Positions 46,031 through 57,626 of a DNA stretch of 64,000 nt are shown piece by piece. The stretch is from Mytilus californianus (lineage: Eukaryota; Mollusca; Bivalvia; Mytilida; Mytilidae): positions 72,974,339-73,038,338 of the forward strand of contig NW_026262734.1 in the NCBI RefSeq assembly GCF_021869535.1, given 5' to 3'. The position numbers and the translations under genes were made by a program. Position 1 is the stretch's first letter. Every line of letters begins with the position of its first letter. The notes below the pieces were generated by a model. That model was not told the DNA's origin and made no database searches. It was given only the letters and a program-made list of their open reading frames with translations.

Positions 46031-47484
46031 AGTTTGCTATACTTTCCTATGGCATCGGCCTCAAACCGGAAGTTGGACAGACTATCTTATGTGTTCTACT
46101 CCTAGATAATGTAGTACTAGTGTTTGAATAATAATTCTAGGAAGATACTTTTGAAATTATGAGTAACTACTTATCATTTGATAACCTTACAGCTTGAATA
46201 AAAATGGACTGAATGTTCACCGACAATTCAAATGAATTCAACTTCATTTTGAAAATGAGTATCACAAACACTACTTCGCGGATCTGCCCTGCGCGGAAGA
46301 GAAAACCAACAAATCTTCACGAGACAGCAGTTTCTACGTTTAATTCATAAAAAATTTAGAGGGCCTGACATTTATTTCGAGGTGGGTGTTTTTTTTTTTT
46401 TTTTTTTACATTTATTCATGAAATAAAAAGAATTCTTATTGTTAAGAATATCGTAATCTTTTCATTTTTTACGTTTGTAAATGGTAATAGCTTTGACCTC
46501 TATAAATTATGCATACTTTGAACTGTCAGCCATTTTGTATGTTTATGTTACCTGTATGCGTTCCAACGGGATTCCCCAGACATGCGTAAGATCCATACAT
46601 GTGAAGCCCCCCCCCCCCCCCACGGGAGTACAATAATCCCGGTTTCAGGGGTCTCCTTCCGTCCTCCGGTTGAAGAGAAGAAAAAAGTACTGTGTATAAA
46701 ATATTCGCATTTTCCGGCGCCATTTTTTACTACGATATTTACAAATGTTTATTATTAAAGACGTAAAAGCCCGAGTGTATCGAAAGTATACGAAGCCTAG
46801 GACCCTGGCTCACTGCTCGGCAGTAGACGAAGTATTAGATTGGGTCAGGATGCCAGGATAAAGTATACGGTATAACTGACATTGCTGATTACGCAACATG
46901 TTTAAATTTTGACCAGACCGGCGAATGAATAGTTCGATTGAACAATAAACAAGTATCAGGATATTAAATAATCGATAATCATATTGCTTCTGTCTATGTC
47001 ACACGCCAAGGATGAGTAAATGATCGTAAAGGTAAATACCGGCTTTGATAGAAAAGTGCATTGTCAAAACATCGATCGGAAGGTTTTATGCCAAAAATTC
47101 AGCAAAGAAGAACTAGATGTTTCACATTCCAATGCGGATATAAGGACCTTGGCTCAGTTTAGCATGCTCAAGTGGATCCACACTGACAGCAGAAAAACAT
47201 TGACCCAACGACAGTTCACAGCCTCCCAAGTGTTAGGATTAACAACTACACAAATTGTTACAAGGATAAGGATTACTTTAGGACAGTTAAGTGTATTAAT
47301 ATTTGTTTGTTTATTTATAACGTTATAAATATGTATAGCAAATAATTTTTTATATATCTATGCCTATGTGACATTGCATACTAATAAAACAGATGGAGGC
47401 ATGAATAGAACAAGATACTTAAATGTTCTCTAAATTAGACTATTTACCGGATTAGTAATAACATAAGCAACAAGACGGGTGCCA
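46031..47484. other. No confident gene; C15 tract; one unrecognised frame
   Basis: A C15 run lies at 46607-46621. The plus frame 47020-47328 (102 codons, ATG start) has balanced amino-acid use but no domain I recognise. Confidence 0.35.
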
Positions 47485-47700
47485 CATGTGGAGCAGGATC
47501 TGCTTACCCTTCCGGAGCACCTGAGATCACCCCCAGTTTTTGGTGGGGTTCGTGTTGCTTAGTCTTTAGTTTTCTATGTTGTGTCATCTGTACGATTATT
47601 TGTCTATTTGTCTTTTTATTTTTGGCCATGGCGTTGTCAGTTTGTTTTCGATCTATGAGTATGACTATCCCTCTGGTATCTTTCGTCCCTCTTTTCAAAG
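47485..47700 (+). repeat. Repeat A, full copy
   Basis: 'GTGGAGCAGGATCTGCTTAC', 'GGGTTCGTGTTGCTTAGTCT'-like, 'GGCCATGGCGTTGTCAGTTT' and 'CCCTCTGGTATCTTTCGTCC'. The 53772-53965 segment is its inverted relative. Confidence 0.75.
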
Positions 47701-48239
47701 AAAAGGTTAAATAATAGAATCTGAAATGATTATGATAGTTGATTTATCCAATTTGTGTCCATTTCATAAAGTTTGTGCTTTATACTTTGGGTTATCAAAC
47801 TCAGTAGGAAGTTGCATCATGGTCTTTGGACGTGTCATATCCCAAAGTCGGATCACTTTGACCTTGACTTTGTCCTTTGAAACCTATGATAGTAAAACCT
47901 TGTACATTAGTGTCTGGATCATATCTTTTGTACCTTAAAATTTTGGTTACCCTAGCGAGAAACTGCATGGAATATAGTTTAACCGTTGCATTTTGGGCTT
48001 GGGGTACATCATATACCAAAGTCAAATTATTCTGACCTTTCTCATTTGACCCCTATGATAGTTAAACAGTATCTGGTTTTGTGTTTGGTACATATATTTT
48101 GAACTGTACATGTAGCACTTTAATTGACAAAACTTTGTACACAGAAGCATCATATTGACCTTGACATTCAATTTCAGAATTTACAGTATGAACCTCACAC
48201 TTTGTTCATGGGTCAGTATGATTCTTTAAGATTGACCTA

Positions 48240-48805
48240 TAATTAGGGCCCCGTCGAATGGCGGGTCGCCCTATAGTGATCAGTCTGTCCGTCCGTACGT
48301 AACAAATTGTGTCCGCTCTATATCTAGAGAACTGTTTTGATTTCAAAATTTATACTTGACATGTATATTAACCAACACCAGAGGCTGTGTCATAATATTA
48401 TACAACTTCCTAGGTTAAAGGTCAAGGTCCAAAACTTTGGTTTCAGTTGACAACCCCATGTCCTATGGTATAGATCTTGTCCGCTTTATATCTTGAGAAC
48501 CGTTTAAGATTTCAAAGTTTATACTTGACATGTATATTACCCAACACCAGAGGGTGTGTCATAATGTTTTTACAACTTCCTAGGTCAAAGGTCAAGGTCA
48601 AAAACTGGTTTCAGTTGACAACCCCATGTCCTATGGTAAAGATCGTGTCCACTCTATATTTTGAGAACCGTTTTGATTTCAAAGTTTATACTTGACATGT
48701 ATATTAACCAACACCAGAGGGTGGGTCATAATGTATGTACAACTTCCTAGGTCAAAGGTCAAAAACTTTGGTTTCAGTTGACAACCCCATGTCCTGTGGT
48801 AAAAA
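48240..48805 (+). repeat. Three-unit tandem repeat (~180 bp)
   Basis: Units starting near 48305, 48478 and 48648 share 'GTCCGCTCTATATCT-GAGAA', 'CTTGACATGTATATTA-CCAA', 'ACTTCCTAGGTCAAAGGTCA' and 'CAGTTGACAACCCCATGTCC'. They are preceded by 'GGGCCCCGTCGAATGGCGGG'. The frame 48477-48695 is internal. Confidence 0.85.
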
Positions 48806-49389
48806 TACAATTTTTTTACCACACGTTATTCACAGTGGGGCCCACAGAGATGACTCCCACCTCAATGATGACTAATTACCAATGTTTCAACTCAACACAG
48901 AGGCAATGATTATATCAAATGAATGGCTGAAAACCAATAATCTCAAAATTTCATTGCCTCAATGCTGAATTTCACATCAGCAACTTAAATGTATTACATG
49001 GTTATAAGTACCCTATGAATCTAGTGTATATTAACTTTTTATTCCTGTCTTAGAGCACATTGTCATTGTTGATTAAAGCCTTTCATATAAATTCACTTTC
49101 ATTACAGTTGTATTGATTTAATTTGCTGTCTTATTTAAAATAAGTGATGTGGTATATTTTGCGAATGAACCAGTTATCCAAAAGAGTTCAAAGGAGGAAC
49201 AGTGTTCTCCCCAGGATTTTTAGATAGCACCAGCGTAATCAATGTAACAAATAACATATATGCGTCAAACATAATTTACATCATTTCGCAACACTTTTAC
49301 TCTATTCTCCTTATGGTTAGTTTCCATAGGGTTCTTTCTTTTTTTTTCATTTGAGTTTTCTTTTCTTTTGTACTATGTTGTAGGGTAAT
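48806..49389. other. No gene seen
   Basis: AT-rich spacer; nothing recognisable. Confidence 0.35.
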
Positions 49390-49790
49390 TGAGTTTTACT
49401 GTGCGTATTGCTGTGTGTTTGTTTATTCTACACTGGCTAGAGGTATAGGGGAGGGTTGAGATCTCACTAAAATTGTTTAACCCGGCCGCATTTTTTGCGC
49501 CTGTCCCAAGTCAGGAGCCTCTGGCCGTTGTTAGTCTTGTATGTTTTTTTTTTAATTTTAGTTCTTTTATATGTTTAGGAAGATATAAAAAAAAATTATA
49601 GGTCACCATACGGTCGTCAACAATGAGAAAAACTTATACTATATATAGTAAGCTATTAAAGTCCTTGATATGAAAAATGTGGAACAATTCAAACATGACA
49701 ACTAACGGCTTAATAAGTAACAATACAATTTACAAAAATAAAATCTAAAGGACCTAAAACAATAAAAAATACTAAAATCACAGGCCCTTG
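49390..49790 (+). repeat. Repeat B partial copy followed by repeat C-like sequence
   Basis: 49390-49570 matches 9835-10015 closely ('GAGGTATAGGGGAGGGTTGA', 'CCTGTCCCAAGTCAGGAGCC'). 49580-49790 continues with 'ATTATAGGTCACCATACGGT' and 'CATGACAACTAACGGCTTAA'. Confidence 0.65.
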
Positions 49791-50754
49791 ACATGGGATG
49801 GGCACATACAGAAATTAACAGAGCTTTTGTATATTTGATTATTTTAAATCTACAGTTTAAGGTTGCAATAGAAAATATCAAAATTTTACATGACAGTGGT
49901 TTAGTAAAAATCATCAAAGCTGTGATTAAATACATATTTGAAATAATACACATCTTCAACCTATTTGAAAAAATACACATCTACCGTTGCAAACTTTCCA
50001 CAGGTGCTATCCAGCACTTTGATTTTACAGTGTTGTCTGTTTTTATTGAACTGACCATTTCTTATTGCCCCTTGGTATCTTCGCACTTTTTTATAAGATC
50101 GGGTAGCCAATATAAAAGTAAAGCGGTACAATTCTATCCGCCGTATCACGTAATTATTCATTAAAAATTACCGCATGTATCTACCAGGATTTTTTTTTAA
50201 ATCCTTGTTTCGAAAAAAAATGTTCCAACACTAAGCCGAACCATGTGCATTTACGACCAAAATATAATACATGACGAAAAAATGAAATGCTGAGATGATA
50301 AATACATGTTTATAAATACATATTTATATATGCTTATATGAATACATACACGATATATAGATTTAACTGTTAAAGTACACTGGATACATTTGTAATACCG
50401 CATTCTGATATTTACGTTAATTCGCTGAACAAAAGACGATAATCTATGAACTGCGAATCTAATCAGTTTCCACTCAAGATTTTCCAGATTAACTTATCAA
50501 ATTATTTTTTAAACTTTCAGTCAAGCACTGTTTATCGCAGATTGTTTCTTTAGCCATCGTGTCAACATACAACAAAGGCTATTTATTTGATATGTAACGC
50601 GGCCATTGAATAGTCACTGAGAACACCCATTGTGTTTACGACACATCATAAGAAAATCTTAGTTTTGTTCAATAACTATATCCCTGTTCTTATTATAAGA
50701 ATGAAGTGTTTCACATTAGAGAACACAAATTAAGCATCAATATATGAAAAATTC
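49791..50754. other. No confident gene 3' of PTB gene 2
   Basis: Overlapping frames at 49793-50164 (plus) and 49702-50161 (minus) are the longest here, but no domain is visible and they overlap each other. Confidence 0.35.
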
Positions 50755-50760
50755 TTTATT
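50755..50760 (-). terminator. AATAAA polyadenylation signal of the 51-52 kb PTB gene
   Basis: Plus-strand TTTATT, which is AATAAA on the minus strand, lies 128 nt beyond the stop codon at 50888. It is the first canonical signal I see after this coding region. Confidence 0.5.
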
Positions 50761-50887
50761 AATTTAAAGATATATCAATTATGATTTTTTTTGAAAATTT
50801 ACAACTTCTCCCGTTCTTTAAAAAACACACCGTAACAGGCATGTTTGATGTTTTCTAAACTTAAGAATGATATGACCTGCACAACAT

Positions 50888-52423
50888 TCACGATTTCATA
50901 ATGACAACATCCTCTTTCGTCTGCGACATGTTTGGAGAAAATCTGTGTTCGTTAGTTTTGTTCTGAATTTTGTCTACATATCCTTTATTTGTTGAGGGAA
51001 TTGCATAGATCGTTCCTTTTTGTCCACGTAGTATAGGTCTATATACTAATGAACCATGGACGCTCCGTGGTCTAGGATAAACTTTTTCAATAGGCCTTTC
51101 AATCGTTGACGACAAATTGACGGACCGCCTCATGGGAACTCGGAGTGTATGGGGTGTTCTTGTAGTCGTGTAAATTGCATGCGAATTGCGATCTCGTAAA
51201 CTGCCTTGCAAACTAGAATCATTACTGAATGTGCTTACATAGGCTGATCTCGTACATATTTCACGGGGAGCTATCTTCCCTCGCAAAACTACATCCTCTT
51301 TCCATGTATCGTATGATGTTGTTGAATTTCGGGGAGAAAGTTGTTCACCATCTACGACATTTATCACAGGATTTTCTTTTGATACGTATCGGCGAACATA
51401 TGTTGGGAGCGTAGTTTGTGTTCCCGAGTTCCTGTAATCAGGGACGACCACTTTGACCTCGCCCTCCTCGAGGTTAAGGGATTGTGTTGTTGCATTTAGG
51501 TTTTCGATTATATTTTGGTTCTGTTCGTCGTCAGTGGAATCCTCGTCTACTACAACGGCCTCTATTGTAGTCCTAGGTTCACCCATTATTTCTACCTCTA
51601 TTTTTCTGTCAGTATGCACTACTTCATTTTCATCTTTATCATAATACACATCAGTATCAATGCTTGCAGAAGTCTCAAGCATCAATTTGATTTCTTTAAG
51701 TTCCTGTGATAGATCATCGAGTTCATCTCGTAGACCGGTTTCTGAGAAAGAATTGGAAAATTCTTCTCCGTTTTGATCAGTTGATCCGCCTTTTTTTGCT
51801 GCAGTGTTACAATCTTTTCTGTTTACAGATTCATATTTGTTGTTTATTTTAGTTAGGTTTTTCTCATTTGAAGATGCTACGTTGGAGTTAATGTCTGTGT
51901 GCTTAGTTTTTATCACACCATTTTGTTTTGAATGAACGTCTTGCATATAGACATTGGTATGAAGCTGACGTTTATCTGTTGAATGATGCTTTGAACGAAG
52001 CGTCCAATTTCCACTGCTGATTTGTGTAAGTTCTAAATTATTATCTCCACTGCATAGTGTTCTCCGCAAATCTTTAAAGCAAGAAACAAAGAGACTGGCG
52101 TCTGTGCCACTTAAGCAGCTGACTGCGACAATGCGGTATTTTCTTCTTTGGTCTTTTGTGATAAACAACACACACTGTGGATTATACTGATTTACTGTTG
52201 TAAAATAAATGTCAGTAAATGGCACGACATCCTTCAATGTTTTCCCAGACATTAACGACGAAGTGTTCACTTTTACACCTTGGCTTGATAGATGGAGCGT
52301 ACATTTCGTTCCTTTCCCATGTCTTACCATATCTGCAACTTGTCTAATAACATAGTCGGCAACCGTGTCATCTTTCCAACATCCTAGATAATTACACTTT
52401 CTTTTTAAATAAACCCCTTCCAT
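50888..52423 (-). CDS. PTB/PID-like domain protein with long disordered tail (511 aa)
   Basis: Residues 8-125 resemble a compact PTB/PID domain. Tyr12-Leu13-Gly14 forms the canonical 'YLG' first strand. It is followed by an amphipathic helix (20-36), 'CTLHLSSQGVKV' (41-52), 'VVPFTDIYFTTVN' (66-78), 'QCVLFITKD' (83-91), 'YRIVAVSC' (96-103) and a helix 'ASLFVSCFKDLRR' (109-121). The tail is Ser/Thr/Asn-rich. It has a short predicted coiled coil at about 230-250 (LRDELDDLSQELKEIKLMLE), an acidic stretch 255-325, a TQT triplet (335-337) like a dynein light chain LC8 anchor, and several tyrosines near the end (449, 461, 473, 482). The role is probably an adaptor; the partner is unknown. The start is well supported: TGA CAC ATG gives an in-frame stop two codons upstream. 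It lies on the same strand as the other PTB gene about 22 kb away, but the domain sequences differ clearly. Confidence 0.86.
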   Translation of the reverse strand: MEGVYLKRKCNYLGCWKDDTVADYVIRQVADMVRHGKGTKCTLHLSSQGVKVNTSSLMSGKTLKDVVPFTDIYFTTVNQYNPQCVLFITKDQRRKYRIVAVSCLSGTDASLFVSCFKDLRRTLCSGDNNLELTQISSGNWTLRSKHHSTDKRQLHTNVYMQDVHSKQNGVIKTKHTDINSNVASSNEKNLTKINNKYESVNRKDCNTAAKKGGSTDQNGEEFSNSFSETGLRDELDDLSQELKEIKLMLETSASIDTDVYYDKDENEVVHTDRKIEVEIMGEPRTTIEAVVVDEDSTDDEQNQNIIENLNATTQSLNLEEGEVKVVVPDYRNSGTQTTLPTYVRRYVSKENPVINVVDGEQLSPRNSTTSYDTWKEDVVLRGKIAPREICTRSAYVSTFSNDSSLQGSLRDRNSHAIYTTTRTPHTLRVPMRRSVNLSSTIERPIEKVYPRPRSVHGSLVYRPILRGQKGTIYAIPSTNKGYVDKIQNKTNEHRFSPNMSQTKEDVVIMKS

Positions 52424-52447
52424 GTGTCAAAATCTTGCTTTAAAATT

Positions 52448-52518
52448 CACAGATGATATACATGTATGATAAATCTCACCATAGAGTAAAATCCACAATA
52501 TTAAATCTCCGTCTTTTT
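52448..52518 (-). repeat. 5' flank of PTB gene 2, copy 1 of a 71-bp direct repeat
   Basis: This stretch begins 25 bp upstream of the ATG of the 511-aa gene. It matches 53165-53235 with about three mismatches over 71 bp. It is probably 5' UTR or promoter-proximal sequence. A CATTATAG|GTAAAAAG junction at its upstream edge (plus 52513-52528) could be read as either a splice acceptor or a donor. Confidence 0.75.
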
Positions 52519-52523
52519 ACCTA

Positions 52524-53164
52524 TAATGAAAATAATAAAACTTCTGAAAGATTTTTAGTTACATATACCTGAGTAAATTCACATTTAAATTAACGGTTGG
52601 TTGATCTTATAGATTTCATTATACATTACAAACATCCACATTTTTTTTAAATACAAGAGGCTTCCCATGGGGGTTAAAGGGTTACCTCAAACCAAAACAA
52701 GAATTGACAAAATTAGATAAAAGTACTGACGTACTGTTTACTCAGATAAACCCCAGATCTGATGACTGGGGAATAAATCATAGTTTCCCACCTCCCTATA
52801 GGCTACTTGAAGAAATTTGCAGTTGCTGTCTGACGTTGAGTGTCAAACATTTTAAGTCACGTTTACGAAAAAACACAATTAATATTTAATCAATTGACTA
52901 GATTCTATGAGCACAGAGGGTTGAAAGGGACAACTGAAAAATGTTACACTGTCTGAAGATAGGATAATGTATTCAATGAATTTTTCGCATTTCGATCAGG
53001 CGTGATTGTATATAAAATAGTCAAACCGACACCCCTCCCCAATACGAGACTGGAGAATTTTAATTGACTACAATTCTATACTTATGTGACTCTTTATTGT
53101 GTAAACAGTATGCGTTGGTTGTCTCTTATCTTCACAGCGTAGACCTTTCTTATTTTTTTAAATA
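52524..53164. other. Interval between the two 71-bp repeats
   Basis: AT-rich sequence with no gene seen. The short frame at 52704-52889 has no recognisable domain. Confidence 0.4.
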
Positions 53165-53235
53165 CGCAGATGATATACATGTATGACAAATCTCACCAAA
53201 GAGTAAAATCCACAATATTAAATCTCCGTCTTTTT
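53165..53235 (-). repeat. Copy 2 of the 71-bp direct repeat upstream of PTB gene 2
   Basis: Near-identical to 52448-52518, in the same orientation, 717 bp further upstream. It abuts a T-rich run on the plus strand. It may be a duplicated promoter/5' exon or the edge of an insertion between the copies. Confidence 0.75.
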
Positions 53236-53771
53236 TTTTTTTGTTCTATGATTAGTTTTGAATAGTTGTAATTTTAAAAGCAAGACATCATCTGAATTCT
53301 TAATCATCCCATGATCCCACCAAGTCATAACACATTAAATTTATGTATTTTATGCAATGTTTATAATAGCAGTTGTTTAATTTATCTCGATAAATTGTTT
53401 AAACAGAAGAGGTAAATTACAGAATTCTATTTTGGTTAGCGAACTTCAAGCTTAATCGGTAGTGATTCCTTACGTGTATAGGAGGAAGGAGGCAAACCTT
53501 GTATTATACTATTTTTTAAGATATGAATAAGAAGATAATAAATAAAAATTAGCGGCTCAGCAACCTAACACAAAAGATTAACACGCATAGTCATCTATTG
53601 ACTGCTTGAATTCAGTGGTGTAGGATCCGGTGGCAAGGTGAACAAAAACAACTAACTTCTAAATTATTAAACTATAGAAAAGGGGTATTTTTTTTTTTTT
53701 TTTTTGCTTTTCACTTTTTAGAAGTTTTTTTAGGAAAAAATCATATCTTAATGCTAATACTTTTATAAGAG

Positions 53772-53965
53772 GCGGAAGATACCATTGGGACGTTCAAAAC
53801 TCATAAGACTAAGAGAAATTGAAAACTTCATTGCAAAAAACAAGACACAGAAAGCAAAAACAAGTCCACAAAAACACTACATAAAAAACTCAAGACTAAG
53901 GAAAACGAACCCCACCAAAAACTGCGAGTTATCTCATGTGCTCCGGAATGGTAAACAAACCCTTC
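53772..53965 (-). repeat. Repeat A, inverted copy
   Basis: 'AACCCCACCAAAAACTG' and 'GTGCTCCGGAATGGTAAAC' are the reverse complement of the 47485-47700 repeat. The 85-codon frame at 53785-54042 is therefore repeat sequence. Confidence 0.7.
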
Positions 53966-55896
53966 TTCACTATATCAATTCTTTGAAATCTTACCATCAT
54001 CGAGGACGAAACTTAACATTTAATAACAGATTAAGATCTTGACATATATAGTTTAGACATCTGTCTAGTGCGTAAGTGCATGCGTTTGCACGTGCGAATT
54101 CATATTAAAGATTGATTTGGCTTAAAAAATAAAAGAGATAGTGCCAATATTTAACAAAAGGGCCATTTCAAAAGTTATGTCAATATTTAATTTAATGTAA
54201 TAGTTTCACAGCCTCATGTGTGCACTTTGAGTATCTTACAATATTATGACTAATTATAAATGCCTGCAAATAGCCCAAAACCGCAAGTTTGACAGAATTT
54301 GGCAAATAGGAGTATTTGTAAGAAAGATATTCATAACCAAAACCCAAATTATACTGGATCTAAAGATGTAAATTTTTACATATTATTCATTTTGATAAGT
54401 GACGTGCTTTGATGAATTGACCTAAAAAACAGCAAATTTAGCGCCGAATTCCATATTTATTTTATTGAAATATGTTGGAAAGGTATACGATAATCATATA
54501 TACTCGTAATTATTCAAGTCCCAGTAGGATTTGACAACGTTCAGGTTTTAAGTTCTGTGAATGAAACAAATATTGAAAAATTATGCAGAGGTTTGTCTTA
54601 AATCAATTTTCCATGAGTAATGCTAAAACATAATGTTGGCAGAATTTGAGGCATTATTGCTCCTCAATGGCAAAATGAATCGGTAACCTGAAACCACAAC
54701 TGGTGACACGTGATACAAATATTTAATAAAATAATTCCTTACAAACCAAATGAATTAAAGAAGGGACAGTACTTTATTTCTGTTCTAAGCGTTTACTTGA
54801 CATTATTTTAATTTAAGTTATCAAACATTTCTTCTATAAAATGATATAATAAGTAAGCTGTGTATTGGACTCGTTGTATTGTGTATATCATACTTTCATA
54901 AATAAATATAATTATACTAATGATATATCAGTAATCATGAGATGAGAGTTTAGTGTCTCCATGGTGTTGTCTTAATTAATATATTTATAAGTACTTACAA
55001 TGGTAAATCCAGTCGTGCTATAAGATAATCTTGATATAAAACTGGATTTAAAATAAAAAACTTATAGCCTTAATATAATGATTGAATAAAAAATGGACGC
55101 ACAAACAAAATTACTTTGGAAACAATTATTCGATATAACTGAGAACCTTTGTTCAAAATAGATGCATTCATGCAATATCATGTATTAATCCCATGTTCAC
55201 CATTATAGTTTTAACGTTACCAGTTATGTTAAGACTATAGAAGGTCCTGATAATAATAAATACCCGATCGATCGATCATCAAATGTAATATATTTATGAA
55301 TAGTACGGAAGCACATGTATTTGTTTTGGTAAAAAACGTGTGTTTGTTTACATCAACACGTGTTTTAGAATACCTGTAATGTTTACAATGGTTTTCCATT
55401 GGATGAAATTTGTCGCATTGCAAGTATAATTCTCCGAATTAAACATGTATTCGAAGTATCGTATGCCATGATTTGGCTCGTGTTTCTCGTGCTTGTCGTT
55501 CCTATAAATTAAATGTAATGTATAATGTTATTATTCGAAGTTCTGTCTTACACTGAGTAGCATACTCCTTACAACTGCCTTGCCTGTATCAAGACCCCCA
55601 CCCACCCTCATCTAGACAGTCAATTGTTGTTATGTGGAAAGTAATGGTTATTTATAATGCTTTTTATTACATTGGTTGCAATGAATTACATTGATTTCCC
55701 AGTGAAATAAAAATCGATAATATCACATGTGAAATAAACGTGGTTATTTCACTCCTCTGACGTCATACAACAAAAGGCGTTGTCAAGACGTCGATAACGT
55801 CGGATCAAAACAAATTGTGAATGCGTAGAAAAAGATATAGTTCCTTACATTTTCTACTTTAATTTCAGAAAAAAGTCATTTGCCAATGTAATAAAA
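53966..55896. other. No gene seen
   Basis: AT-rich, includes GATCGATCGATC at 55266-55277. No frame above about 62 codons. Confidence 0.4.
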
Positions 55897-56056
55897 AGAA
55901 TAGCTAATCAAAGAATTCAAATTTCGAAAAATATTCAACTCGTGACCGAACAACACTGATAATTAACTCATGCGCTACGCGCATTCGTGAATTATTGTGT
56001 TGTTCGGTCACTCGTTGAATATTTTTCTCTATTTGAATTCTTTGATTAGTTATTCT
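55897..56056. repeat. Fold-back (MITE-like) element, 160 bp
   Basis: The outer arms AGAATAGCTAATCAAAGAAT and its reverse complement pair, as do GAATTCAAAT/ATTTGAATTC and AAAAATATTCAAC..GTGACCGAACAACAC with their partners. The centre is near GCGCTACGCGCA. Confidence 0.85.
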
Positions 56057-56279
56057 ATAAATATTAACTTTGTGTGTATTTCTTGTTTTGAAGATTGATG
56101 TTTTGACTGGATGTGTTTGAGAAGTTTTATTATACATTCGATAATAAAAGTGCGATACTCTCACAAGGAGAACTCATTTCTGATACATATGTTGATTTTT
56201 AGCATATGTATGGATAATTTATGTTCGTTTAAGTCTGGCAAACTAGAACATAACCATAATTAGTGTGTACCTACTAGAT

Positions 56280-56860
56280 AACGCGAAAACAGGTTTTTCC
56301 TTACCGAAAAAAGAATTTTATGTAAAAAAAAATCGGAAGTGGTTTCGCGGAACCCTGTTTCTCGCCTTTGATGGCAGCTGTCAGTGTAAAAGTGTACTGA
56401 TGACCTAAAACATGAGTCCATTTATCAGCAAAATACAGAATTTAAAAAATAAATAAAACTATTTTTAGATGCTATTTCTTGGTCTTGAAGATTAGCGTCT
56501 GTCCAAGTTTCATAACAATCCATGAAGGTATACAAATTTATCATGTCAAAAACATTCAATCACAGACTGTCTGTAAATGTTAACTGTAAAAAAACTAAGT
56601 CCATCTATCAGAAAAAATACTTAAACTGAAAACAACATATTTTTAAAACTTTGCTTCAGGCATTATCTCTTAATCATAAAAACTCTTCTGCCAAAGTTTC
56701 ATAAAATTGTGTGAAGGTTTGACAAAGTAATTGATGTGAAACAAACTTAGACAGTCAACTTCTCGTCTCAGACAAGATTGCCAATTCAAAAATTAAAGTT
56801 CTTAAAAAAATATTTTATGAAATTTTATTGATAAGATCAATATATATGAAGAGATAAATA
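56280..56860. repeat. Repeat G array
   Basis: It starts 'GTGGTTTCGCGGAACCCTGT' then TCTCGCC. It has two to three units with 'AGTCCATYTATCAGMAAAAT' and 'GTCCAAGTTTCATAACAATC'/'GCCAAAGTTTCATAAAATTG'. A second copy starts at about 63921. Confidence 0.6.
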
Positions 56861-56862
56861 GA

Positions 56863-57185
56863 ATAGAGAATGGAAACGGGGAATGTGTCAAAGAGACAAC
56901 AACCCGACCAAAGAGCAGTCCAAGGCCACCAATGGTTCTTCAATGAAGCGAGAAAATCCCGCACCCGAAGGCGGGCTTCAGCTTGTCCAAACCAATAACG
57001 GTATACTCATTCAGCATTATGGACTCCATCCTTAACTCCGAAACTTACAAATGAACAAAAAAAAAAACACAAGGTTAACAAAGTCTAGAGGTTCCTGACT
57101 TGGGAAAGGCGCAAAAAATGCGGCGGATTTAAACATGTTTTGTGAGATCTCAATCCTCCCCCTATACCTCTAGCTAATGTGTAGT
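56863..57185 (-). repeat. Repeat B, inverted copy
   Basis: 'AATGGAAACGGGGAATGTGT', 'CCCGCACCCGAAGGCGGGCT' and 'CAATCCTCCCCCTATACCTC' are the reverse complement of 9830-10200. Confidence 0.75.
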
Positions 57186-57626
57186 ACACAAATTACAGCA
57201 AAACGCACATGGTAACTTCGGAGATTATCCTACGCAAAAGTGAACATCACCAATACGTATTTTCGTTTACATATAAACGTTATCATTTATCATCAAAAGT
57301 TGAAGGATTCGGTAAATAAGAAAATTTATGATAGCGTTGAGGTTTTTATTTTATTGCTGTTATTTTTTTGTTTCATGCAGTTGTTTGTTCACTTCGACGT
57401 ATTGTTTTTACACATTTTTATTCAATAGACATTCTTTCTTGAGTAGTGATTCTTCGTTACAGCCAGCTTTTGAGATAATATTAGAATCAAAGCATTAAAG
57501 ATTTCTTTTCTAAATAGTTAATGAAAGGACTTTGAAGGATAATCTAATTTGATTGTTCTTTATACATTGTATGCCGGGTGACAATATAACAATGCTGATT
57601 GATTACTTACTTTTTAAAGGAATACG

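Noticed and set aside
53785-54042. 85-codon basic plus frame
   Set aside because: Reverse complement of interspersed repeat A.
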